Below are positions 7,668 to 15,042 of a DNA stretch of 24,638 nt, piece by piece. Each line of letters starts with the position of its first letter. The stretch's first letter is position 1. This DNA is from a virus, in IMG/VR virus record IMGVR_UViG_3300021425_001862, positions 1 through 24,638 of that record; one strand, given 5' to 3'. The notes beneath the pieces are model-generated. The model did not search any database, was not told the origin of the DNA, and worked only from the letters and a program-made list of their open reading frames with translations. A program made the translations under genes and the position numbers.

Positions 7668-7700
7668 TATTTATATAGTGTCAGCTATACCAAATGTACA
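7668..7700 (-). promoter_or_regulatory. Overlapping early (TGTACA) and late (TATAAATA) promoters of hsp20
   Basis: Minus strand: -35 TGTACA (7695-7700), 17-bp spacer, -10 TATATA (7672-7677), and overlapping it the T4 late promoter octamer TATAAATA (7668-7675). Host-sigma and gp55-dependent starts would fall within a few bases of each other, about 60 nt upstream of the hsp20 ATG. Confidence 0.7.
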
Positions 7701-7720
7701 TAGCCGTTATTCATTTTTTT

Positions 7721-8260
7721 TTAAATATATGTAGAAGGATCTAGTCCTTCTATACCATGTGAGAATCCTACACGTGGTCCATATGGTTCTGATAAGTGAT
7801 GCTGATTCCTAGGAACATACACCAAATCACCTGGATATAATCTTCTAGATTCTATTTTTTCTTCTTTATTTTTCCACATAGACCATTCAACGCTACCGAC
7901 AGCCTGTAAGTAAATAACATCCATTCGATCAGCATGCACTTTCAGACTTCCTCCTTTGTCAACAAACGAGAACCACATTTGATTATCTAAATGGGTTTTT
8001 CTTGAATTGATTCCATCGCTTAATGTGTCATTTAAAATATCTAATATTTTTCTAGAAAATGCAGGAAGAGATGGACGATCTTGGCATTTATATAAAACAC
8101 AGAATTCTTCCTCTGGGTATATTTGTAAGTGGTCTTTTGGTGCTTTATAGATAAAATCTATGGTATTTAGCCAATTATAATCACCAATTTCAATCTCATT
8201 TTGAAAATAACCGTATTCTTTATTACGAATACAAGAAATAAGTTTGTCTAAATTATTCAT
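7721..8260 (-). CDS. JmjC/cupin-like 2OG-Fe(II) oxygenase, second of a tandem pair
   Basis: 179 aa from ATG 8258-8260 (GGA upstream; overlaps the previous gene by 8 nt). A longer frame to 8284 has no usable SD. The double-stranded beta-helix core carries the facial triad H109-x-D111 and H155, with R163 in the P-R-V-G-F-S-H segment as a candidate 2-oxoglutarate anchor. L-Y-P-G-D-L-V-Y-V-P before the distal His is typical of cupin_8/JmjC hydroxylases of proteins or small molecules. It shares motif spacing with the gene upstream, so the two are diverged duplicates. It is the last gene of the regA operon. The substrate is unknown; hydroxylation of a phage or host protein, or of the product of the halogenase cassette, are both possible. 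Confidence 0.7.
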   Translation of the reverse strand: MNNLDKLISCIRNKEYGYFQNEIEIGDYNWLNTIDFIYKAPKDHLQIYPEEEFCVLYKCQDRPSLPAFSRKILDILNDTLSDGINSRKTHLDNQMWFSFVDKGGSLKVHADRMDVIYLQAVGSVEWSMWKNKEEKIESRRLYPGDLVYVPRNQHHLSEPYGPRVGFSHGIEGLDPSTYI

Positions 8261-8780
8261 TGTTCCATCCAAAAGAAAATCCAACTCTAGAAGAATCCGG
8301 AAGCGCTACATGAGGTATTCCTGTAGGGACATAAACAAAATCACCAGGAATTAATCGCTTGGAAAATGTGGATCTAGATGTCATTGTTTTTGTTTTATCA
8401 TCATAATCGCATCCATCTTCAAAAATCTTCCATGGCATTGATCCTTTTATCATAACAAAAAATACCTCCATGTGATCGCTATGAGGTGGTGAGGCAATAG
8501 CATTTGGACTAAAACCAGCATAACAGTGGCAAGAAATATCAGCCCTATTTAAGAATCTACCTAATTCAGTTTTTATATATCTAACAATATCAAAATCATG
8601 AGTACCGACATTAACAAATATCTTATGAGGATCTCTAGCTCTTTTGTTTCCATTTAAAAAAGACCGGTCAAAATAAGGAACTAACTGATCCCAGCTAGGA
8701 TATAGATCATCTGGCAATTCTAGTTTGCCATGAAATGCTTTACGGTTAGTTATAGCATCTCTTAATTCTTCTGGTAGCAT
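8253..8780 (-). CDS. JmjC/cupin-like 2OG-Fe(II) oxygenase, first of a tandem pair
   Basis: 175 aa. H100-S-D102 and H157 form the Fe(II) triad, and R165 in S-R-V-G-F-S-F-G corresponds to the likely 2OG-binding arginine. L-I-P-G-D-F-V-Y-V-P-T-G-I-P-H matches the distal-His motif of JmjC/cupin_8 enzymes, and the W-K-I-F strand lies at 117-120. The length suits a minimal catalytic domain. The start codon overlaps the regA stop (TAATG at 8778-8782), so it is translationally coupled to replication genes. Together with its downstream paralogue it may act as a heterodimer. Metal and cofactor prediction is fairly safe; substrate is not. Confidence 0.72.
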   Translation of the reverse strand: MLPEELRDAITNRKAFHGKLELPDDLYPSWDQLVPYFDRSFLNGNKRARDPHKIFVNVGTHDFDIVRYIKTELGRFLNRADISCHCYAGFSPNAIASPPHSDHMEVFFVMIKGSMPWKIFEDGCDYDDKTKTMTSRSTFSKRLIPGDFVYVPTGIPHVALPDSSRVGFSFGWNNE

Positions 8781-9151
8781 TACTTATTACCAATGTTATA
8801 CTTCGGACATAGCTCCCACTGATTCTTTTCTTTAAATGGAAGAATCTTTATAAGACGTAAAGGTGCGCAGTTAGCAGCCTTATCACTATTTTCAATTGTA
8901 ACAAGACCCCAGTCACTCATAAGAGTGGCAATGGTATTCCGTCTTTGAATATCTGTTTCTTCTAGATTTGCTTTTTTACCGTCTAACATAAACAGCTCTT
9001 TGAAATGTACAATGAAGTACCGCCCTTGTTTATGTAGGATATGGCATGATTGGTATAGCTTCTTATCTTTACGAGATGCAACACCAATACGTGTTAATGT
9101 TTCACGAACTTTCAAGAAGTCATCTGGTTCATTCAGAGTAACTTCCAGCAT
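8780..9151 (-). CDS. regA: RegA translational repressor
   Basis: Sequence-specific mRNA-binding protein that blocks initiation on early phage mRNAs, often including its own. From the ATG at 9149-9151 the product is 123 aa and aligns end to end with T4 RegA (122 aa): M-L-E-V-T-L-N-E-P-D-D-F-L-K-V, then L-Y-Q-S-C-H-I-L, Y-F-I-V-H-F-K-E-L and the C-terminal C-P-K-Y-N-I-G-N. A GTG 13 codons upstream (9188-9190) extends the frame into gp62 but adds residues absent from T4; GGAG lies 10 nt before the chosen ATG. As in T4, it follows gp62. Confidence 0.93.
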   Translation of the reverse strand: MLEVTLNEPDDFLKVRETLTRIGVASRKDKKLYQSCHILHKQGRYFIVHFKELFMLDGKKANLEETDIQRRNTIATLMSDWGLVTIENSDKAANCAPLRLIKILPFKEKNQWELCPKYNIGNK

Positions 9152-9167
9152 GTCAGCTGGACTCCAT

Positions 9168-9554
9168 TCAACGATTACTTGTTCTTCCACCTTTGCTCAC
9201 CTTCTGTTTTATTATAGTTAATTGTTCAGGTGACAGAAGTGACAAGACTTGTCTAGCTTTCTCGTTGCTGTATCCATAGTACTCTTTGATCACTTCAATA
9301 TCACTCTCAGTTTGTGGTTTTACCCATTTCGAAAATCTTTTACGTTTACGAACTATATTTATCAAAAAATGATATTGAAGCTTTGAGTCTAGGTGGTGAT
9401 ACCGATTCATGACATTTGCCAGTCCTACAGTATCTGCGAAGTAAGATAAAGAACGATTTACCATAAAGGCTGGATATGCTTTTTCATCTTGGTCATCATT
9501 CATTATATCTTGTTTAGTATAGTTTATACTTGTTACATAATCAAAAGGATTCAT
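9168..9554 (-). CDS. 62: Clamp-loader small subunit gp62
   Basis: 128 aa. With gp44 it loads the gp45 clamp. The start M-N-P-F-D-Y-V, the D-D-Q-D-E-K-A-Y-P-A-F-M-V-N-R-S-L-S-Y segment (21-39) and I-V-R-K-R-K-R-F-S-K-W are characteristic of gp62 from marine T4-like phages; T4 gp62 is longer (187 aa). It has no ATPase motifs, as expected. The gene directly abuts the glutaredoxin stop (TAA-ATG), not gp44: the usual partner lies about 3.7 kb upstream, beyond the halogenase cassette. Equal synthesis of the two subunits must therefore work through a longer transcript than in T4. Confidence 0.9.
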   Translation of the reverse strand: MNPFDYVTSINYTKQDIMNDDQDEKAYPAFMVNRSLSYFADTVGLANVMNRYHHLDSKLQYHFLINIVRKRKRFSKWVKPQTESDIEVIKEYYGYSNEKARQVLSLLSPEQLTIIKQKVSKGGRTSNR

Positions 9555-9860
9555 TTAAATTCCTTGTTCAATTCCACTATCGGACCATGGCCAGTCTTGT
9601 TGATCTAATACATCAGCTATTATATCATATAATTCACCTGATGTATACTCTTGTGTGTTAGTTTTTTTGTTAATATGCACTTCTCCAACATATAATTGTG
9701 GAACAACTCTATGTCCCTGTTCTTTCATAAAATCTAATGCTTTCGAGTCTTGTTTAATATTGATAATTTCATATTTAATATTTTTTTCATCTAGCATTGA
9801 TTTCATTAAATCACAAAATGGGCAGTTTGGCTGTGTATATAATTTTATGTTCTTTTGCAT
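9555..9860 (-). CDS. grx: Glutaredoxin
   Basis: 101 aa thioredoxin-fold disulfide reductase. Dithiol active site C13-P-F-C16 after the first beta strand, cis-proline V53-P54-Q, and the C-terminal S-G-E-L-Y-D-I helix that contacts glutathione. T4-like phages often carry a glutaredoxin to reduce ribonucleotide reductase, but no RNR gene is in this window; here it sits at the end of the halogenase cassette and before gp62. The SD AGGAG is 5 nt before the ATG and overlaps the end of the 206-aa gene. Function is clear, partner is not. Confidence 0.92.
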   Translation of the reverse strand: MQKNIKLYTQPNCPFCDLMKSMLDEKNIKYEIINIKQDSKALDFMKEQGHRVVPQLYVGEVHINKKTNTQEYTSGELYDIIADVLDQQDWPWSDSGIEQGI

Positions 9861-9861
9861 T

Positions 9862-10482
9862 TTAACTCCTTAAATTTTCTAAGAAATTTAGAAAAGATTT
9901 ATCTATTTTTTTCTCAGGTTGCCATGCATTAAAGTAATGTACATTTTGCCGTATTCCTTTTATCAACATATCAAGCTCAGTGTAAAGATCGTAACCATAC
10001 CATCTTTTAGCGCGATGTCTTCCCATTATAAACTTTTGTTCATTATTAACTGCATCTACATGTCTTGTAAAAAACATAGTATCAATGCCATGGCTTTTTA
10101 ATATAGGTGCTAAATGTTTAGCATACATTTTATGTTCTTCTGCTACAAAAGAAAATTTTAATGGATTGTTTTTCTTATCAATTTTATATTGTCGCACATA
10201 ACATCTTGCTACATTAGTTGGTAATTGTGAATGTGTAGTAATAAAGAATCCATATACTGGTTTATCATTTTCTAACCATATTATTGCATACTTAAATTTA
10301 AGGTTTTTTAATTGTTCATACGTATATGGATTATCAATAAGACTTTTTAATTGTACATCATTATCTTTTTTATCGACCACAACATTCCAAATAAATTCGT
10401 CTAGATAATCATCAGCATGATTGTCAGTTATATACAATTCATAATTTGCATATTTACCATTAGCTCTTTTACGTAAATACAT
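9862..10482 (-). CDS. 206-aa protein of unknown function, halogenase cassette
   Basis: I do not recognise this protein. It is 206 aa, AT-rich and Lys/Asn/Tyr-rich. The middle (K-Y-A-I-I-W-L-E-N-D-K-P-V-Y-G-F-F-I-T-T, about 64-83) looks like successive beta strands, followed by V-A-R-C-Y-V-R-Q-Y and a helix before H-G-I-D-T-M-F-F-T-R. This order loosely resembles acyltransferases of the GNAT type (strand, strand, helix), but no clear acetyl-CoA loop (Q/RxxGxG/A) is visible. It lies 5 bp after the ANL ligase stop and shares its transcript. If it is an acyltransferase it could take an adenylated or thioesterified acyl group from the ligase; this is speculation. Confidence 0.55.
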   Translation of the reverse strand: MYLRKRANGKYANYELYITDNHADDYLDEFIWNVVVDKKDNDVQLKSLIDNPYTYEQLKNLKFKYAIIWLENDKPVYGFFITTHSQLPTNVARCYVRQYKIDKKNNPLKFSFVAEEHKMYAKHLAPILKSHGIDTMFFTRHVDAVNNEQKFIMGRHRAKRWYGYDLYTELDMLIKGIRQNVHYFNAWQPEKKIDKSFLNFLENLRS

Positions 10483-10487
10483 CTTTA

Positions 10488-11489
10488 CTACGCTGCTGAA
10501 ATAACAATTTTTTGATTTCTCTTTACTTTTCTTAAATTATCGTCTACTTCAATATGATCGACCTTTTTAGGTACTACATCGTATGCACATTTGTGTTCAT
10601 TTACAAACATTTTTGTATTCATGTTGCCTGTATAATAAACAACACATTGATTATGGACTTTACGACAAAGTGCTAATTCAGCACCACTTTCAATAGCAAC
10701 CTTCTCAATCTGCTCTGGATATACTCTATCGCCGCAATTTTCCATTTTAAACGCATTATGCTTTCTTCCAGCAAAATAAAATTCGCCGTTGTCTGCGTAT
10801 TCAATTAAGTCTCCACTATACCACCATTCATCTTGATCTTTGTATTTGCATACCCACTCAATAGAACCATCTTCATGATTTTCATTTTTGTAATCAATCA
10901 TTGGATTAATATCATTAAAGTGATATATGTCCTGTTTTTCAGTAGACATAATTAATGGTGGTACCTCTGTACTACCATAAGCAGTATTTACTTTTTGCGC
11001 GCCTTTAGATCTTAGATCTTCCATCATTCCGTTTGGTGTAACATCACTGCCTACTTGTACTTGCTTCATATTACTTAAGTCAAGGTTTTTCCATTTTTTA
11101 TGGCGATGCCAAGTTTTCCAAACATTAGGTAGAATAAGTGTATGAGTAGGATTTATTTCTTTTATTCTATCAGGGTAATTTGCAACTGTTGTTTCAATGA
11201 ATACATCGCATTGAGCGAGAGTGCATGGATATAAACTCATTGATGTAAAGCCAATACCACGTGGATTGTATAGTGCCATCATCGAGCTATTTTTTGTTAA
11301 TCCAAAATATTCAGCATTATGTTCAGCAATCTTTGTCATGAGTTTTGATGTATGCTTAAATGTTTTGGGTTTACCTGTTGTACCACTAGTACTAACAGTC
11401 ACATTCCAGTCATTTAAATAGTTGATAACCGCCGAACGGACATAATCATTATCGCTTTTAATATATTCAATACCATCAATATAGATCAT
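10488..11489 (-). CDS. ANL-superfamily adenylate-forming enzyme (acyl/aryl-CoA ligase-like)
   Basis: 333 aa. All main ANL motifs are present: P-loop S33-T-S-G-T-T-G-K-P-K42, A170-Y-G-S-T-E175 (A5), Y224-S-G-D227 (A7), G241-R-K (A8 hinge), and a C-terminal catalytic Lys candidate K327 in V-K-R-N-Q-K. These enzymes activate a carboxylate with ATP, then pass it to CoA, a carrier protein or an amine. The length is much below the usual 500-plus because the N-terminal subdomain before the P-loop is only about 30 residues, similar to short MenE-like or aryl-ligase forms. The ATG overlaps the halogenase stop (ATGA at 11486-11489), implying coupled synthesis. No carrier protein with a D-S-L site was found nearby. 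Confidence 0.82.
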   Translation of the reverse strand: MIYIDGIEYIKSDNDYVRSAVINYLNDWNVTVSTSGTTGKPKTFKHTSKLMTKIAEHNAEYFGLTKNSSMMALYNPRGIGFTSMSLYPCTLAQCDVFIETTVANYPDRIKEINPTHTLILPNVWKTWHRHKKWKNLDLSNMKQVQVGSDVTPNGMMEDLRSKGAQKVNTAYGSTEVPPLIMSTEKQDIYHFNDINPMIDYKNENHEDGSIEWVCKYKDQDEWWYSGDLIEYADNGEFYFAGRKHNAFKMENCGDRVYPEQIEKVAIESGAELALCRKVHNQCVVYYTGNMNTKMFVNEHKCAYDVVPKKVDHIEVDDNLRKVKRNQKIVISAA

Positions 11490-13165
11490 TTTCTTCCTGC
11501 CTGGGCTTCCTCTAATATTTCTTTACTAGTAGCTCCATCATAGATATGCTTTTTACAATAATCGTAAATGTTAGGTGCATAATCAGATAAAGCATTTGCT
11601 TTTGTTTTTAAATAGTTAAAGTCAATTTCTGCTAATGGTAGCAATTCTGGATCAACATTAAGTTTACAAATATCATCATCCCATCTATCTAAATAGTGAT
11701 GCTGTTGAGCCCACTGATAGTCTAAGTAAAGATTACGACCTAGATAGCCACTAGGATTACGGTATTCAAACCAATTTTTTTCTACATGGTTGTTTTCATC
11801 ACCATACTCTCCCCATTTTTTCCACATAGGGGAATCTCTACGTTTGCTTAATGTAAAATGATAAGAGACAAAATCACCAGTTTGTTTTTCTAACTTTTGA
11901 ATTCGACGAGACAATGCTTGCTTCGCTCGCTCTGGTATAATTCTATCTTCATACTTTGTAATAGCTTGATCTATCATTTGTATACCAGATTGAGCTATAT
12001 AAATGCTATTAGCTTCCATAGGATCAACAAATCCTTGGGCCATGCCAACACCAACAACGTTTTTAACCCATGAATCCTTATAATAACCCTGTTCCCACTG
12101 TATAAGTTTAGGATCACGAAGCATATTATAACCATCCCAGTATTTTATAAAACGTTCTCTTGCATCACTAGGATCTTCTGAATTAGCATCAAATATATAT
12201 CCGGATCCCATACGACTATACAAAGAAATAATAAAGTTCCAACCGTTCTTTTGAGCATGGCTTTGTGTATATGGTTTCATTTCTGTGTGTGGATCTTTGT
12301 ATTCAATAGGACACACCCAAACGCTTTGAGTAGGTAGATGATTCATTTTAACCCACTCTGGATTCATTCTTTTCAAGAGTAGTCTATTAAAACCGCTACA
12401 ATCAATAAACAAGTCACCTTTTAATTTTCTACCATCCTCTAGTTGTAAATATTTCACGTAACCATCTTCGTCTTTTACAACATCAGTCATATGACCTTCA
12501 ATGTGAGTTACACCCAGGGGTAAGGCAATTTGATCTCTCACTATTAGTGGAAATCTCTCAGCATCTACATGCCAAGAATATGGCTTCCAATCGCCTACGA
12601 GACAATCTTTGTTGTTATCATACGGACTTTTATTTTTAATAGCAAAATGATATTGTTCAAAACAATATTCAGATGTTTCCCACCAATTGTACTTTTTCTG
12701 TCGTAACAATTCTAACCAGTAATCAAAGCTCTTATGGTCTACACCAAATCTGCCATCATTATCATAAAAAAAGTCTTCAGTTTTGAATCCACTATAGAAA
12801 GAGTTTTTAAATGCTTTATCTCTCCATGTGTATGTAAAAGAATAAAATTGTTGTTCCCACGGCGGACATTTCCAATGATCAGTTACATGTGGTTTAGGAT
12901 CTTCAGTATTCCAAGCACTGAACATATTTCCGTGCTTATAAATGCTATGAGTCCCCCGCATCCATTTTTCTTCATCAACCTCTAACCATTGTAGCATATC
13001 GCCTAGTTGGGGAATTGTACTCTCCCCAACTCCTAAAATAGGAACTTGAGGTGATTCGGCTAATTGAATATTTAAATTGGGATGTCGTTTTTTAAGAAGA
13101 GCTGCTGTAAACCAACCTACAACCCCTCCACCTAAAATTGTAACTGTTTTAACTTTACTTTTCAA
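11486..13165 (-). CDS. Flavin-dependent (tryptophan-type) halogenase
   Basis: 559 aa FAD-dependent halogenase. FAD Rossmann motif G12-G-G-V-V-G17; G45-V-G-E-S-T near the isoalloxazine; catalytic Lys candidate K77 in S-I-Y-K-H-G (PrnA K79); F-I-D-C-S-G-F (253-259). The family W-x-W-x-I-P motif reads W309-N-F-I-I-S314, and the halide-loop region P-(L)-E-S-T-G reads P383-M-E384-A-N-S387, so both signatures are altered. FADH2 and halide should give HOX, used via K77 to halogenate an electron-rich substrate. A phage homologue, VirX1 of cyanophage Syn10, is a known iodinating halogenase. The start is TTG (13163-13165), with AGGGG 7 nt upstream, overlapping the stop of a 33-aa membrane peptide; it is coupled downstream to the ANL ligase. 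No flavin reductase is in the window. Confidence 0.88.
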   Translation of the reverse strand: MKSKVKTVTILGGGVVGWFTAALLKKRHPNLNIQLAESPQVPILGVGESTIPQLGDMLQWLEVDEEKWMRGTHSIYKHGNMFSAWNTEDPKPHVTDHWKCPPWEQQFYSFTYTWRDKAFKNSFYSGFKTEDFFYDNDGRFGVDHKSFDYWLELLRQKKYNWWETSEYCFEQYHFAIKNKSPYDNNKDCLVGDWKPYSWHVDAERFPLIVRDQIALPLGVTHIEGHMTDVVKDEDGYVKYLQLEDGRKLKGDLFIDCSGFNRLLLKRMNPEWVKMNHLPTQSVWVCPIEYKDPHTEMKPYTQSHAQKNGWNFIISLYSRMGSGYIFDANSEDPSDARERFIKYWDGYNMLRDPKLIQWEQGYYKDSWVKNVVGVGMAQGFVDPMEANSIYIAQSGIQMIDQAITKYEDRIIPERAKQALSRRIQKLEKQTGDFVSYHFTLSKRRDSPMWKKWGEYGDENNHVEKNWFEYRNPSGYLGRNLYLDYQWAQQHHYLDRWDDDICKLNVDPELLPLAEIDFNYLKTKANALSDYAPNIYDYCKKHIYDGATSKEILEEAQAGRK

Positions 13166-13263
13166 CTTAAAACCCCTAAGATAAATCCGTGTAATACTTT
13201 AAATAGAACTGCATCCTGATACAGCAACAACCATAATATAACTATTCCAACAGCTAATCTCAT
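13162..13263 (-). CDS. 33-aa membrane micro-protein coupled to gp44 and halogenase
   Basis: This frame fills the apparent gap between gp44 and the halogenase. The ATG (13261-13263) overlaps the gp44 TGA (ATGA), and its TGA (13162-13164) overlaps the halogenase TTG start (TTGA). The peptide begins M-R-L-A-V-G and has a hydrophobic stretch of about 13 residues (2-14, I/V/L/W rich), a short Y-Q-D break and a second hydrophobic part ending F-I-L-G-V-L-S. It could be a one- or two-segment membrane peptide. Double stop/start overlap strongly suggests translation. Its role is unknown: membrane anchor or substrate for the halogenase, or simply a coupling leader. Confidence 0.55.
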   Translation of the reverse strand: MRLAVGIVILWLLLYQDAVLFKVLHGFILGVLS

Positions 13264-14195
13264 TTAAAATCCACCTGTGCCATAATCTCTGTCATACATG
13301 CAACCATATTTAGTTCATGGTCAGCTACAAAAGCATCTTTGTACTGATAATCAGCTAGGATCAATACCAATTGTGGAATGCTTTGTGGCTGAACAAGCTC
13401 GTTCATATTATCGTATAAACCTCTTAGAATAGCAGTAGTATCTATATCCATGTGGTTCACGACCCATGATCTCATCTTTTTAAAGTCTTTAACCTTTAGA
13501 TGGCTGGCGAGTTCAGTAAAGCTGCCACTGCCAGTCCCACTATCACTAGGATTAATGCCGCTACCAGTAAGTCCAATACGCTGTCCTTCATTGAGAACTC
13601 TCCTCCAGTCTGGGGCGTATTTCATCACAAGGTCAGCTACTGCCTTTGGTTCATACGCCACATTTTCTTGTCCTAATATGTATATAAAACGCTTATAGAA
13701 TTGCGCTGCAAGATCTGCTAAATCTTTCTTTGATGTATTAAATTCATAGACACCACACCGAGAGTGGAGTGGTTCAATAATACGATTCTTAAAGTTACAT
13801 GTCAAAATAAACCGACAGTTATTACTGAACTCTTCTATGAATCCCCGCAGGGCAGGTTGTGTAGACTGGGGGTTAAGATAGTCAGCCTCATCGAGAATAA
13901 CTACCTTGTAACCACCCTGCAGGGAAACACTAGAGGCAAACTGTTTGATCTTGCCTCGTAGTGTATCGATGTTTCCTTCCTCTGATCCGTTAATAATAAT
14001 ATAGTCAAGGCCAAGTTCATTGCAAATAGCTTTAGCTACTGTTGTCTTGCCAAGACCTGCAGTGCCAGAGAACAACATATTTGGTAGTTCTCCGCCATCA
14101 ACGATTGCTTGGAAAGTGTCTTTCAATTGTGTTGGTAGAATGGCGTCAGCCACAGTCTGTGGACGATATTTTTCTACCCATAAAAAATCTTTCAT
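13260..14195 (-). CDS. 44: Clamp-loader ATPase gp44
   Basis: 311 aa from ATG 14193-14195 (T4 gp44 is 319). AAA+ motifs: E-K-Y-R-P-Q-T near the N-terminus, Walker A G44-T-A-G-L-G-K-T-T52, Walker B V-V-I-L-D-E-A-D (98-105), and the S-R-C (145-147) arginine-finger motif. It loads the gp45 clamp with gp62. An upstream in-frame extension to 14234 overlaps the preceding gene and adds residues not present in T4; the chosen start lies 4 nt after that gene's stop. A Ser/Gly/Thr-rich linker (T-G-S-G-I-N-P-S-D-S-G-T-G-S-G-S) near residue 210-228 is unusual and may be a flexible insert. Confidence 0.94.
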   Translation of the reverse strand: MKDFLWVEKYRPQTVADAILPTQLKDTFQAIVDGGELPNMLFSGTAGLGKTTVAKAICNELGLDYIIINGSEEGNIDTLRGKIKQFASSVSLQGGYKVVILDEADYLNPQSTQPALRGFIEEFSNNCRFILTCNFKNRIIEPLHSRCGVYEFNTSKKDLADLAAQFYKRFIYILGQENVAYEPKAVADLVMKYAPDWRRVLNEGQRIGLTGSGINPSDSGTGSGSFTELASHLKVKDFKKMRSWVVNHMDIDTTAILRGLYDNMNELVQPQSIPQLVLILADYQYKDAFVADHELNMVACMTEIMAQVDFK

Positions 14196-14199
14196 AATA

Positions 14200-15042
14200 T
14201 TATCTTTCATAAACAGGATGCCACGTATAACCATCCATCAAACCAAGATCTTCACATAACTCATCAGTGAATGTACCATCTACTCTGAGAGTATAACGAA
14301 ATGCATTCTCTGGATCAACCCCATGGTAGTCTCTATTATTAAAGAAATAGCTTAAAGCATTTGGCTCAAGATATGTTTTCTCTTTCTTTACTTCATCCCA
14401 AATATAACTTGGTCTGCTTTTTGTAAAGAACAAATTGATATTATGATCCTTATGAGCAGTTACTTCAGCATCTCTGTGTGCAATAACTGGTGCACCAGGG
14501 AAAGTAGTAAAAAATAAAACTCTACCAATATCTTTAAATGGTAGAGAGTGTAGATATTCAACAAGCATCGGAAAGTCTTTGGCTGCCTCTGCCCATTGAC
14601 CTCCTTGGGTCTTTTTATAGAAGTTATTTTCTTTAAGATATAAACCAAAAAACCAAGGGATGGCACCGTTCAGTGCATAGTAGATATATCGGTAAGCTGC
14701 CTTATAATCCTTTTTTATAAGTTCACCTAGTACTTCTATATGTTCAGGATAATCCTTTTCTATAGTATCCATAATAGAAGTCCATGATCTAACACCTAAC
14801 GACTGTTCTTCCTCAGGGGTAATAGCACCAAAGATCATTCCCTGTTTATAGAACCTCTCATTCAATGCCAGTCCTTTACAGCATTCAATATGAAGTTCTT
14901 TATTCAGAGAATGATCTATAAATTTATCCATTGATATAATAGGAGAACGGCTTTCACCTACTCCTTTGATACCATATTCCTCATAATCAAAATGAGGAAT
15001 TGATGCGCCCTTTATTACATTAATGGATTTTACTTTTTGCAT
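14200..15042 (-). CDS. Putative 2OG-Fe(II) oxygenase
   Basis: 280 aa. Candidate iron ligands are H189-R-D191 (or H197-K-D199) and distal H240 in Y-H-G-V-D-P, with R249/R253 in F-R-Y-T-L-R as the likely 2OG anchor; the strand I-N-L-F-F between them fits a double-stranded beta-helix. About 170 N-terminal residues are not recognised and are mostly helical. Similar proteins occur in marine T4-like phages. The gene sits between the small gene after gp45 and gp44, with the ATG overlapping the upstream stop (TAATG), so it is embedded in the clamp/clamp-loader operon. The substrate could be a small molecule or a protein; which of the two HxD motifs binds iron is undecided. Confidence 0.65.
   Translation of the reverse strand: MQKVKSINVIKGASIPHFDYEEYGIKGVGESRSPIISMDKFIDHSLNKELHIECCKGLALNERFYKQGMIFGAITPEEEQSLGVRSWTSIMDTIEKDYPEHIEVLGELIKKDYKAAYRYIYYALNGAIPWFFGLYLKENNFYKKTQGGQWAEAAKDFPMLVEYLHSLPFKDIGRVLFFTTFPGAPVIAHRDAEVTAHKDHNINLFFTKSRPSYIWDEVKKEKTYLEPNALSYFFNNRDYHGVDPENAFRYTLRVDGTFTDELCEDLGLMDGYTWHPVYER

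Noticed and set aside
9152-9190. N-terminal extension of RegA from GTG at 9188
   Set aside because: It adds 13 residues not found in T4 RegA and overlaps gp62; the internal ATG gives an end-to-end match.
9006-10355. TGTACA sites inside regA and the 206-aa gene
   Set aside because: No convincing -10 at 17 bp on the minus strand and they lie within coding sequence.
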